DNA from: G963676655 sp963676655
Lineage (GTDB): Bacteria; Verrucomicrobiota; Lentisphaeria; Victivallales; Victivallaceae
Length of the DNA stretch: 64,000 nt
Direction: 5' to 3'
Assembly (NCBI GenBank): GCA_963676655.2
Contig: CAXXKX010000005.1
Span: 62,001 to 126,000, forward strand
In this document: piece after piece, positions 53,207-61,696 of the stretch
Layout of the letters: each line of letters begins with the position of its first letter
Position numbering within the stretch: position 1 is the stretch's first letter
Translations under genes and position numbers: made by a program
The notes under the pieces: generated by a model
What the model saw: only the letters and a program-made list of their open reading frames with translations
Databases searched by the model: none
Told to the model about the DNA's origin: nothing

Positions 53207-54514
53207 TTAAGAGATATGAAGAAGTATAAGTTCTTTGTTTTCAACATAGTTTAACCTTTTTCTTTTATCATAAGTACAATAGCAAGTTAATGTTTGTACA
53301 ACTCTATCGATATCTTTCTCTATTTGTATTATGATATGTTGCAGTCTTTCTTTTTTAGCTCTAATATAGCGCATGAGTTTTGATAAACTTAAACGTTTTT
53401 TTGAGAATATATAAACCAATTCTTCGCATTTTCTATAGATACAGTGCATAGTAATTACAATAGTAATCAACCTGGCAATTATTAATGCATGCAATTGGTG
53501 ACAAGAGACGTTGTGTATAATTGAAAACGCCATATTGCTTTTCCATGTTTTAAAAATGATTTCGATTCTCCATCTCAAGCCGTACAATGTGCAGATAATA
53601 TCAAAGTCATACTTTACGACGGGTAAATTTGTTATAAAAATCGTCCATGACATCAACGATAACATTTTCTCAGATGGTTTGTGTCCTCGGGTTTGTTTTT
53701 TTGCTTTCATACGTCTGATATTGGCAATTTCTTCTCTTACCGGGACTGCAATGAGTCGCACCATGGTTCTATGGTCATCGTTCAAACATACATTCATATC
53801 AATTTTTCTTTTCTTCTTGAGTAGTTTCAATATATCAATTTTCTGGTCATTGACGGGGTTTCGCAAAACCATCAGACTTTTGTGCCGATAAATATATAAT
53901 GTGCAGTTGTCATTAAGCCTCTTAATCTCACTACATTTCAAATAACCCCGGTCCCTAAGAACTAAATCTCCTGGCTCAATGCAAAGTTCACTGGCAGCAT
54001 CAAAATCATTTTTGCTGTATTTATCAATTGAAAAAGTAACGAATTGTTTTGCAATCAAGTCATAAACTCCTTGAATCCTGGCGTTACAGACAGATTTATG
54101 AGAATTAGACACTCCAGAAAACGAATCGAATAAGCGATCCGGTAATTTCAATACGGTACTATCCTGAACCAAGACCCTAGGGAAGTTGTTCTGTTCACAT
54201 GAAAGTTCATTTTTCACGATTATTTTATTTTCGATAACCCTACCAAGAATCATCTGTAGAAAATTACTAAATTGAGTATTTGCACGCTTCCAGACAGCTT
54301 GTCGACTTGGTCTTGTTCCGGTTGAATCATGCAATACCCCGGCAATATCATTGTAACTGAGAGCTTTATCAATTGCTTCTAAACAATAAAGATTTAATAA
54401 ATCGACCGAAGAAATTTTTTTAGGCATCCTTTTTTGAAACCCGCTTTCGATAGCTAATTCTTCAATCTCCGACGGTGTTAGTGAATCTATTGCTGTTGAT
54501 ATAAAGTTTTTCAT
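53207..54514 (-). CDS. IS4-family DDE transposase
   Basis: The 435-residue protein has the first Asp in VQDSTVLKLP, the second in LVLRDRGYLK, and the catalytic Glu in the YREK signature YGLRWRIEIIFKTWK (Y-2-R-3-E-6-K). These motifs are all intact, so it may be active. The start at 54514 has AAGGT; a longer frame to 54598 runs through the palindrome and is unlikely. The stop codon lies inside the left inverted repeat. Confidence 0.93.
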   Translation of the reverse strand: MKNFISTAIDSLTPSEIEELAIESGFQKRMPKKISSVDLLNLYCLEAIDKALSYNDIAGVLHDSTGTRPSRQAVWKRANTQFSNFLQMILGRVIENKIIVKNELSCEQNNFPRVLVQDSTVLKLPDRLFDSFSGVSNSHKSVCNARIQGVYDLIAKQFVTFSIDKYSKNDFDAASELCIEPGDLVLRDRGYLKCSEIKRLNDNCTLYIYRHKSLMVLRNPVNDQKIDILKLLKKKRKIDMNVCLNDDHRTMVRLIAVPVREEIANIRRMKAKKQTRGHKPSEKMLSLMSWTIFITNLPVVKYDFDIICTLYGLRWRIEIIFKTWKSNMAFSIIHNVSCHQLHALIIARLITIVITMHCIYRKCEELVYIFSKKRLSLSKLMRYIRAKKERLQHIIIQIEKDIDRVVQTLTCYCTYDKRKRLNYVENKELILLHIS

Positions 54515-54546
54515 AAAATTACCTTGAATATTAAATCTATGATGAT

Positions 54547-54574
54547 ATATTAATAGTATATATACTATTAATAT
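54547..54574. promoter_or_regulatory. 28-base perfect palindrome between transposase and AbrB-like genes
   Basis: A perfect inverted repeat with centre at 54560/54561 (half-site ATATTAATAGTATA). It lies in the divergent intergenic region, 33-60 bases upstream of the transposase start and 41-68 bases upstream of the AbrB-like start. It is a good operator candidate for the AbrB-like protein. Confidence 0.75.
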
Positions 54575-54614
54575 TAGTATAAAAATCAAAAAGGTCAAAT
54601 GAAAAAGAAAAAAA

Positions 54615-54815
54615 ATGGGTTACAAAGTTAAAATTCAAAGAGTTGAGCGTGGGAACACGAAGTCGTTTTATGTTAACTTTCCAGCAGCTATTGCTGAAAG
54701 TACAAACTTAAGCAAAGGTGAAGAAATGGAATGGACTATTGATGACAGAAATACTTTTGTGTTGAAAAGAGTCAAGAGTGTACCATCATTTAGAAAAACG
54801 AACAAGGAAAAATAA
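54615..54815 (+). CDS. AbrB/MazE-like DNA-binding protein carried by the IS
   Basis: The 66-residue product fits the swapped-hairpin AbrB fold: KVKIQRVERGNTKSFYVNFP, AESTNLSKGEEMEWTIDDR and NTFVLKRV. It probably binds the palindrome in front of it and controls the transposase. A start at 54599 with AAAGG at close range opens a short frame that ends soon, whereas this frame begins after a run of eight A residues; ribosomal or transcriptional slippage there is possible. Divergent from the transposase. Confidence 0.75.
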   Translation: MGYKVKIQRVERGNTKSFYVNFPAAIAESTNLSKGEEMEWTIDDRNTFVLKRVKSVPSFRKTNKEK

Positions 54816-55043
54816 ACAAAAAAACAATCAATTCAGGAAGAAAAGATTCTTAAGTTGACGCATATGCCCTACGGGGCTGAAGAAGATAACCGACCACCAG
54901 GCCGTAGGCCTGAAAGAACAAAGCCCCGGGCAACGCCCGGGGGAAATAATAAAAAAACAACAACAGGCTGTAAGTCTGCAATAAAAAACATGGAAAAATC
55001 ATTGAATTATGGTATATCCATGAAAACACCGAAATTGCCAGAT

Positions 55044-57593
55044 TTATCTGGAACCGAATATTGTAGTTTTCAAAGGAACTGTCTTGTCGATATTCAGACT
55101 AATTTCAGGCTGTTTTTCGCTTGCCTTATCCGTTCTGATATATGATTTTTTTGCCTGATCGTAAACAAACGGCAGCGGCTTGACCGATGTTCCGTCTATC
55201 TGCATTTTGACTTCAAGCTGCCCCTTATCGGTTGTCAAACTGAGCTTGGACCATTTATATTCAAAATCTTTCAAGGCTTCACCTGCAAAATCAAGTCTGG
55301 CATATTCAGCCGTTTCCTTATCTACGCCGTTCAGCAGGTTACCGGTCTTGACCAAAGTAAGTTTATTGCCTTTTTCTGAATCGGAATGCAGAAAGCCGGA
55401 TTTGATAACCAGCCCGTTACCATTATATTGAAGCGGGAGTCGCCCGGACAGAGTACCGGAGCCGCTGCCATCGGCAATGCCAAGCTGTCCCAGCAGATTT
55501 GCCAGGCCAATCCCGTCACAGAAGAGCTGTAAGCGGTAGGACTTACGGTCCGGACTCAGTCGCAATGCGTTGGAATACAGTTTCCCGCCGCACCAGTCAG
55601 CCGCAAATTGTTCAATCAGCAAAGTTTCAGGCGATTCAATCTGAAAATTTAGTTTACCATTTTTCAGAGAGAGAATTCCGGCTTTAAGACTTTTAAACAT
55701 TATTTCCTGAGACGGTTTACTGGTGAACTCAGCCAAATCAGTAATCTCTATTTTGGTATTTAACCCGTCAATCGCCAAATCCGCATCCCGTTTTTTAAGC
55801 AAAGCTTCGCTTACAGAAATATTCGCGGATGAATGCATTTGTCCATCACGACATAAAACTTCAGCCCGGCCGGAACATTTTCCGGTTATCTCACCCCCTT
55901 TCAAACCAGGAAGAATTTTTCCCGGCAGAAACGGGGTAACTTGTTTGAATTCCGGCATTACAGCCCCAAGTTTGAAGCTTCGGAAGTCAGGCCAGTCGCA
56001 ATGCGCGGAAACCTCAACATTCATACGCGGCAGCAGGTAACCGCTTAACTTTCCACGGATAATCGCTTTATCTCCGGCTAATCGGACTTTTGAATCAAAA
56101 TTACCGATATTTTGCCCTTTCCATGCCAGTTTATCAATGCGTAAAGTCCCTTTCGTTTTATCCTTGCCGGCATAAGGCAGACGCAGTTCCGCGCCGCTGA
56201 TTTTCAGTTTATGCTTATCACTGACGACAGATCCTCGAGAACATGAGAACTTACCGGAAAAAGCGCCGTTGCTATACAACACTGAAAGTTGCATTTCCGG
56301 CACCACATAGTTAAAATCAGCAGTGAAGAATTTAATATCTTTTGCTTTGACAGCACAATTAAGGTTAAGTTTGTCGAGATTGCCGTAAGCATCCATATTC
56401 CAGGAAATCAATCCGCTGGAGAGTTTTTGCTTGTCGACGGCGGCATTGAATCCGGTCGTCAAAAGGTTTCTGGCGGAACTATGACTGCGCCAACTGCCGT
56501 CGTAATTATAATGAGAACCTATCTCAATTGCCAGATTTACCGGAGAAGACAGAGCTGCTCCCCCAATGGCACCGGCTACACGGCAGTCAGCCATCGTTTC
56601 GATTTTCAGTCTGTTTTCCTGAACATCAACCGAACTGTCAATCGAGGTAAGTTCAAACGGCAATCCGGCATCAACTGCAAATCCTGTCATGTTTACATGG
56701 AATTTATCATTACGGCCGAATGCGGTGATTACCGCTTTTTTACCGGTATTTTTCAGGGTCATACCATTATACTTCAGGGACAGGTCATCAAAGTCACAAT
56801 CAAGTTTTAAATGTTTGAGTTTAAAAGGTTCAAATCCGCATAACGCTTTAAAATCCATATCGGCGGCCCCACGCAGCAAAACATCCTCCGGCAGTAAATC
56901 CGCAAAACGTTCAAGGGCAAGAACAGCCTGACCGGTAACGGACAAATGCTTGTTGGGAAAATTAATTTTTGCAGTAAACTCAATCGGGTTGCTGCGAGGA
57001 AAAAGTTTGCCGTAAATTACACATTCCTGAAAATTGTCACTTTGGGAAGTAACCGCCAGACTGAATGGCAGCCGGAAAGACTTGCGCCCGTTCTCCAGAA
57101 TAAATATCCCGTTTTCAATTTTAATCCAATCAAGTTTGTGCTTATGTTCCGACTCAAACGCAGCAAAAGAAACATTGCCAATTTGAGGGAAGTTGATTTT
57201 TCCGTCCTTCACGACACACTTCAGGGAAACACCGCTCAATGTAAGATTCTCAATGTGGACAGTATCGCGAAACAACCAATCCCAGGGAGAATAGTCAACC
57301 CGAACCGACGAAACCTCAACCGTGCCGCCGCCCTTGTTCCAGAAATAGACGTTGCCGATATCCGCACCGGTCAGGCCGACACGCCTGATTTTTGCATCGG
57401 AAATATCAAACGGCAGTTTGGCGGCTATATCGGGCAGAATCTCATTCTGGATGTATTGCGGTAAAAAATTAACCGTATACATCAGAAGACACAAAATCAC
57501 CAGCAGTAAAAAATTAATCCAGATAAATAAACGACCGTATTTCTTCTTGAAAACGTTTTTGACTTTCTCGAGTCTTTCTATAACTTTCAGCAT
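55044..57593 (-). CDS. YdbH/AsmA-like large envelope protein
   Basis: The 849-residue protein has one N-terminal membrane anchor (about residues 24-46), followed by AsmA/YdbH-type repeats of beta-strand pattern, such as HIENLTLSGVSLKCVVKDGK and a late GSGTLSGRLPLQYNGNGLV, with the YdbH-like (PF11739) ending near residues 720-830. In E. coli YdbH helps carry phospholipids to the outer membrane. GAGGGAAC precedes the ATG. Its stop codon falls in the 8-base MITE target duplication. Confidence 0.82.
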   Translation of the reverse strand: MLKVIERLEKVKNVFKKKYGRLFIWINFLLLVILCLLMYTVNFLPQYIQNEILPDIAAKLPFDISDAKIRRVGLTGADIGNVYFWNKGGGTVEVSSVRVDYSPWDWLFRDTVHIENLTLSGVSLKCVVKDGKINFPQIGNVSFAAFESEHKHKLDWIKIENGIFILENGRKSFRLPFSLAVTSQSDNFQECVIYGKLFPRSNPIEFTAKINFPNKHLSVTGQAVLALERFADLLPEDVLLRGAADMDFKALCGFEPFKLKHLKLDCDFDDLSLKYNGMTLKNTGKKAVITAFGRNDKFHVNMTGFAVDAGLPFELTSIDSSVDVQENRLKIETMADCRVAGAIGGAALSSPVNLAIEIGSHYNYDGSWRSHSSARNLLTTGFNAAVDKQKLSSGLISWNMDAYGNLDKLNLNCAVKAKDIKFFTADFNYVVPEMQLSVLYSNGAFSGKFSCSRGSVVSDKHKLKISGAELRLPYAGKDKTKGTLRIDKLAWKGQNIGNFDSKVRLAGDKAIIRGKLSGYLLPRMNVEVSAHCDWPDFRSFKLGAVMPEFKQVTPFLPGKILPGLKGGEITGKCSGRAEVLCRDGQMHSSANISVSEALLKKRDADLAIDGLNTKIEITDLAEFTSKPSQEIMFKSLKAGILSLKNGKLNFQIESPETLLIEQFAADWCGGKLYSNALRLSPDRKSYRLQLFCDGIGLANLLGQLGIADGSGSGTLSGRLPLQYNGNGLVIKSGFLHSDSEKGNKLTLVKTGNLLNGVDKETAEYARLDFAGEALKDFEYKWSKLSLTTDKGQLEVKMQIDGTSVKPLPFVYDQAKKSYIRTDKASEKQPEISLNIDKTVPLKTTIFGSR

Positions 57594-57662
57594 TATGTTC
57601 CCTCATTGATAATTATATTTTGCATTATACTCTACGTTAATATGAAAGTCAAATAGACTAGC

Positions 57663-58916
57663 TTACTTTACCAGCGGCAATTCATTCCACCGGGTCAAAT
57701 AATTTGGCGACAAATGATCCTGCTTCATTTGCCAGGGCCGGGTCACTCCTTCAGCCAGATGAAAAACCGTTCCCTGCCCAAATGACCGATTTATCCGATC
57801 AACCGCGGCATTCAAATTGCTTAACCGGGGGGAGTCAACCTCGCTGAACAAAGACTGCTGAACTGTCGAATTGTCGACCAGTCCCCAGAAGATGATACCG
57901 CATTTTTTGTATCTTTGTTCGGGAATGTAAATACCCGGCAGCGCCGCGATACAATACTTTGCTATCGCTTCCGTAGCATCCAAAGGTTCCGGGAAATTGA
58001 TCGAAGCCTCCATCGTTCTAACGTTTTTATGGTTTTCCCCGGGTTTATCGCCATAATATTGCAGATAAATCGTTGCTCCATTTGCCACGGACCGTTCTTT
58101 TCTAAGCTTGACCGCCGCCAACGCCGCATAATGCATCATCGCCTCCTGCAGATCAGCGTACGCGGTTACCGGATAGCCAAACGAACGTGAAACGGAAACA
58201 CTCCGGCGAATCTCATTATCATTTTCATCCCCTATTGCCGGTTCGCCACGAAGCTCAAGCACCGTTCGCAGCAGGGTAACGCTGAAATTTTTTCTGATGA
58301 ACTTGTCATCCATCCTGATCAGTTGCAGAGCGTTGGCGGTTCCATGCGTATAGAGTTTTTTTGCGGTACGCCGTCCTATGCCCCAGATATCTTCGACCGG
58401 AGTACGTTCAAGTATCTCAGTAGCGTCGTCAGGCATTAGAAAACTCCCGCCTCCGCCCTTGGCTAAGTGATTTGCCAGCTTCGCCAGAGTTTTTGTCTTC
58501 GCGATTCCGACACCAACCGGGAGCCCGGTATATCTATCGATCCGGTGCCGTATTTCAACTCCGGCTTTTTCCAAGGATGATCTAGAACGCAAATTCAATG
58601 AAATAAATGCTTCATCAATCGAATAAACCTCGACATCTGAAGAGAATTCGCCAAGTATTGACATCACCCGGGCCGACATCGCTCCGTATAAAGCGTAGTT
58701 TGATGACTTTACTTCAATCTTATACTTCTGTGCCAGCGGCTTAAATTCAAAATAAGGCATTCCCATCTTGATGCCCAGTTGTTTTACTTCGTTTGAACGA
58801 GAAATAACACAACCGTCATTGTTTGATAAGACAACCAGAGGGACTTTTTCCAACGCGGGACAAAACACTCTTTCACAGGATACATAAAAATTGTTGCAGT
58901 CAATCAGGGCAAACAT
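57663..58916 (-). CDS. umuC: DNA polymerase V catalytic subunit UmuC-like
   Basis: A Y-family translesion polymerase. The N-terminal FALIDCNNFYVSCERVF carries the first metal Asp, SIDEAFISL carries the catalytic DE pair, and GVGIAKTKTLAKLANHLAK and the helix-hairpin-helix IWGIGRRTAKKLY are present. A C-terminal little-finger region (NFPEPLDATEAI) is followed by a short UmuC-specific tail. 418 residues. The ATG at 58916 overlaps nothing but lies 2 bases after the umuD stop, so the two are translated together. Confidence 0.94.
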   Translation of the reverse strand: MFALIDCNNFYVSCERVFCPALEKVPLVVLSNNDGCVISRSNEVKQLGIKMGMPYFEFKPLAQKYKIEVKSSNYALYGAMSARVMSILGEFSSDVEVYSIDEAFISLNLRSRSSLEKAGVEIRHRIDRYTGLPVGVGIAKTKTLAKLANHLAKGGGGSFLMPDDATEILERTPVEDIWGIGRRTAKKLYTHGTANALQLIRMDDKFIRKNFSVTLLRTVLELRGEPAIGDENDNEIRRSVSVSRSFGYPVTAYADLQEAMMHYAALAAVKLRKERSVANGATIYLQYYGDKPGENHKNVRTMEASINFPEPLDATEAIAKYCIAALPGIYIPEQRYKKCGIIFWGLVDNSTVQQSLFSEVDSPRLSNLNAAVDRINRSFGQGTVFHLAEGVTRPWQMKQDHLSPNYLTRWNELPLVK

Positions 58917-58918
58917 CT

Positions 58919-59338
58919 TCAATTACTCTTGATCTGGTGAATGACCGATGTTACAACCCCGAATATTTTTAGCTCCTGCTCCTCTGAAAAATGAATTGGC
59001 GAGTAATCCTTGTTGGCCGCTTCGAGCCAGACTGTTCCGCCATTCCGACGCAGATATTTTACCGTGAATTCACCATCCACCGCGGCTATGACTATATCCC
59101 CGTTTTCAGCCTCAAGAGAACGGTCTACGACCAAAATATCTCCGCTAAAAATCCCGGCGTCGCGCATGGATTCCCCGGCAGCACGAACAAAATACGTCGC
59201 TGCCGGATACCTGATCAATAACTCATTCAGGTCAAGCGCTTTTTCAATATATTGCTCGGCCGGAGAAGGAAATCCGGCCTCAACCTTCGATGCAAAGAGC
59301 ATCGGCTGCGACTTGCTTTCAACGTTCTTCTTACTCAT
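58919..59338 (-). CDS. umuD: UmuD-like LexA-fold protease
   Basis: The 139-residue protein carries the S24 signature: cleavage site Ala21-Gly22 (VEA/GFPSP), nucleophile Ser57 in AAGESMRDAGI and general base Lys94 in EFTVKYLRR. RecA-stimulated self-cleavage yields UmuD', the partner of UmuC. AAAGAGG precedes the ATG. No consensus LexA box is obvious to me upstream, and the region contains a palindromic repeat. Confidence 0.94.
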   Translation of the reverse strand: MSKKNVESKSQPMLFASKVEAGFPSPAEQYIEKALDLNELLIRYPAATYFVRAAGESMRDAGIFSGDILVVDRSLEAENGDIVIAAVDGEFTVKYLRRNGGTVWLEAANKDYSPIHFSEEQELKIFGVVTSVIHQIKSN

Positions 59339-59367
59339 TCAGCCTCTTTCCGCTTAGAAGTGGTGAA

Positions 59368-59503
59368 GAAATTAACTTAACATTTGCCGGAAAAATCGTG
59401 ATTTGATTTTAGGGTCGCCGACGAGGCGCATACCTCCAGGTATGTAACGAACCGGCGGCACGAAAAGCATTCACGAGAACCGGGCAAATGTCAAGGTTAT
59501 TTC
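59368..59503. repeat. 136-bp long palindrome between umuD and URO-D-like gene
   Basis: The two halves pair over most of their length: outer GAAATTAACTTAACATTTGC with GCAAATGTCAAGGTTATTTC, middle TCGTGA with TCACGA, GTCGCCG with CGGCGGCAC, and inner CATACCT-CC-AGGTATG. It has no coding content. It may be a MITE-like or REP-like element or a structured transcript. Confidence 0.85.
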
Positions 59504-59557
59504 TGAACGGCTCCTTAACTGCCGTATCAAATAAAATACAGCTCAAGGCGGAAAAAG

Positions 59558-60529
59558 TCAATCATGCTGCAATATGTAATTATAGGCCCAGTCATCCCAT
59601 TCGTCTGTGACGCCTATTCCCGGTAGATCTCCATAATTTTTATAGATGACCATTCCTCTGAAATGCTTGAACATTTCATCGACTCCGGCCTCGATCAATT
59701 TCCGGTCACCAGTCGGCATAATCTTCTGAATATCGATGGGACTCCAAAGCACCGCGTTATATTCCCGCAATTTTCCGGCCAGCCATGCCATATCATATAT
59801 TGTCGGCTGATCAAACTGGAAACAATCCACCCCTGCTTTGAGCAGCGGCTCAACGATTTCCGTATTTTGTCCGCATGAATGCATCATTACTTTCATTCCA
59901 AGTTCATGCGTTAAACCGAACATACGTGCATACAAGTCGCCAAAATAGTCATGCCACATTTCAGGTGAAAACAACAACCGGTTTTGGGTTCCCATATCTT
60001 CGCAAAACATTATAGCATCCGCCCCGGCTTCACCGGCAGCACGAATAAGATTTTCAAATATTCTCGCGACTCGCTCATGTAGCATTTTCAATTCATCAGG
60101 GTATAAACACATATCCATCAGGTAAATTTCCATTTTGCGCAAATAACGGCAGCTGTTGAATACCCAGCCAGTCATTCCGGCTACTCTGAAACGGTCAGGA
60201 AATTCAGCAAAACCTTTGCGATAAGAAGCAACCGCGGTTTCATAATCAAATTCAGGCAGCATCAAATCATCGAGCTGACTCCAATCCTCCAACACCGGCT
60301 TACACACTTCTCCGGCCTGACAGCCTTCTGTCATTCGTACCCAAAGGTTACCCCACATATCATTGTAAAATTCCTGTTCACCTTCAATCCAGCGTTTATG
60401 AACATAACCAACTGGTTCCCCCGGTCCGGCCCCAACGAAGTCATTGATGCGGTCGCGGCTGAATGTCATCCCCGGACGTGGTGTTTCCTGATGGGCAAAT
60501 ATTGCTTTTATGATTTCTCGCGATGTCAT
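59558..60529 (-). CDS. uroporphyrinogen decarboxylase-like methyltransferase-family protein
   Basis: 323 residues, URO-D superfamily. The C-terminal region has GMKVMMHSCGQNTEIVEPLL (His-X-Cys zinc site as in MtaA/CmuA-type methyltransferases), and FCEDMGTQNRLLFSPEMWHDYF is a family segment. The substrate is unknown; such proteins in this phylum are probably methyltransferases and not heme enzymes. The start at 60529 has GGAGAAT; an upstream ATG at 60541 lacks one. It is divergent from an AraC gene, with two direct repeats between. Confidence 0.87.
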   Translation of the reverse strand: MTSREIIKAIFAHQETPRPGMTFSRDRINDFVGAGPGEPVGYVHKRWIEGEQEFYNDMWGNLWVRMTEGCQAGEVCKPVLEDWSQLDDLMLPEFDYETAVASYRKGFAEFPDRFRVAGMTGWVFNSCRYLRKMEIYLMDMCLYPDELKMLHERVARIFENLIRAAGEAGADAIMFCEDMGTQNRLLFSPEMWHDYFGDLYARMFGLTHELGMKVMMHSCGQNTEIVEPLLKAGVDCFQFDQPTIYDMAWLAGKLREYNAVLWSPIDIQKIMPTGDRKLIEAGVDEMFKHFRGMVIYKNYGDLPGIGVTDEWDDWAYNYILQHD

Positions 60530-60607
60530 TTGATTCTCCATATTTGTTAAATAATGTTTACACTAACTATATAATAATCAATTTTGAGCAAATTAAAATA
60601 GTTGAAA

Positions 60608-60635
60608 TTGTCATTTATTTATCATATATTGTCAT
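60608..60635. promoter_or_regulatory. tandem TTGTCAT repeats, likely AraC-type operator
   Basis: TTGTCAT at 60608-60614 and again at 60629-60635, a 21-base spacing (two helical turns) in the same orientation, as typical of AraC-family direct-repeat sites. They lie between the divergent URO-D-like and AraC genes. Confidence 0.7.
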
Positions 60636-60672
60636 ACGCACTAATATTTATGGAAAGAGGTAATGAAAAAAT

Positions 60673-61575
60673 ATGAATAGATATGATTTTTGTTATATTA
60701 GGAATTCTTTTGAAAAGAAGAAGCCACAATTGTTAGGAATAACCCGAAACGGAAAATTATATTTCTTTCAACTAGAAACCTTTCACAGAAATCAATACAT
60801 TTCTCCAGCAAAGCACACACCGCGATGCCATACGCACAAAGTATTTCATATCGTCATGTACAACAAAAACTCTCCTGATACAAATATGCAAATCAATGAT
60901 GAGCATGTTGACGTCAAATCAGGCTCAGTTGTTTGTCTACCTCCTGAATTGCCTCATATTTTTCAACCGGTCAAATCAAGTGCTCTATATGACGAAATTA
61001 CGTTTAGCTTTGTAGACGTAAACGGCAAACCTTTATCAGCATGTGACTTCTCAGTATTATTTGAATTATGGAGTGGCCGTCAATATCAATCTATCGACCA
61101 CGTTTTTACTCCGTCAGGAACCCTGTATTATGCTTTATTACAGCACTACAAGGAAATCGGCGACACATTAAGGAATAACGCAACGGATTTATTACCAGCG
61201 CTTGGTGTGGTCACAAAAATGATGTTTGCTCTTATGGAACACATATCCGGTGTTGAAGTTGACACTGACCCGCGTCTCCTTCGAGCCAAAGCATATATTG
61301 AAAATAACTATTTGAACAAAAATTTAACTCTTTCCGGAATTGCCAGGCATGCGGGCATGTCATCTGAACATTTCTGCAAACGGTTCAAAAAGGAATTTGG
61401 TGAATCTCCATTCATGTTTCGACAAAAACTCAGAATGAATGCCGCAAATCAACTTCTTGCAATTTCTGAACTGCAAATAACCGAAATAGCGGACCGCCTT
61501 GGATTCAGTGATATATACGCCTTTTCCCGAGCGTACAAAAATTACAATGGAACATCTCCTGCAAGAAACCGATAA
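60673..61575 (+). CDS. AraC-family transcriptional regulator
   Basis: The N-terminal ~200 residues contain a cupin-like sensor (TPRCHTHKVFHIVMY, VVCLPPELPHIFQP). The C-terminal ~100 residues hold two helix-turn-helices: NLTLSGIARHAGMSSEHFCK and the second with ITEIADRLGFSDIYAFSRAY. Probably an activator of the divergent URO-D-like gene. The ATG at 60673 follows AAAGAGG at a distance of 15 bases, so the start is not certain. The gene is AT-rich. Confidence 0.9.
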   Translation: MNRYDFCYIRNSFEKKKPQLLGITRNGKLYFFQLETFHRNQYISPAKHTPRCHTHKVFHIVMYNKNSPDTNMQINDEHVDVKSGSVVCLPPELPHIFQPVKSSALYDEITFSFVDVNGKPLSACDFSVLFELWSGRQYQSIDHVFTPSGTLYYALLQHYKEIGDTLRNNATDLLPALGVVTKMMFALMEHISGVEVDTDPRLLRAKAYIENNYLNKNLTLSGIARHAGMSSEHFCKRFKKEFGESPFMFRQKLRMNAANQLLAISELQITEIADRLGFSDIYAFSRAYKNYNGTSPARNR

Positions 61576-61696
61576 CAAACGCAACCAACTAACGATCAAA
61601 ACCTTAAAATTATTCATTAAATCACATGCTATTTTAATTTGAAATTCAAAAATTCCGCTATATATTAATCGTAACAATTCACCAGGAGGACCTTTT

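Larger units (their letters stand above)
53191..54869. mobile_element. IS4-family insertion sequence nested in MITE copy 3
   Basis: Perfect 22-base inverted repeats lie at 53191-53212 and 54848-54869 (outer end GGGCATATGCGTCAAC). About 1.68 kb. It interrupts the MITE's CCCCTACGGGG segment. Because that target is itself palindromic, the length of the target duplication is ambiguous between 3 (TAC) and 9 bases (CCCTACGGG). It carries a transposase and a divergent AbrB-like gene. Confidence 0.93.
53066..55039. mobile_element. MITE family 1, copy 3, interrupted by an IS
   Basis: The left part (53066-53190) begins GGTTCTTTCGGTGTTTCCGT, and the right part (about 54870-55039) ends CACCGAAATTGCC, an imperfect end. 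The octamer AGATTTAT flanks both sides (53058-53065 and 55040-55047). Without the IS the element would be about 290 bp like copies 1 and 2. It is inverted relative to them, as the interior shows. Confidence 0.92.

Noticed and set aside
59339..59400. LexA box upstream of umuDC
   Set aside because: No recognisable CTG-N10-CAG or GAAC-N4-GTTC type site is seen; the LexA motif of this phylum is not known to me well enough to call one.
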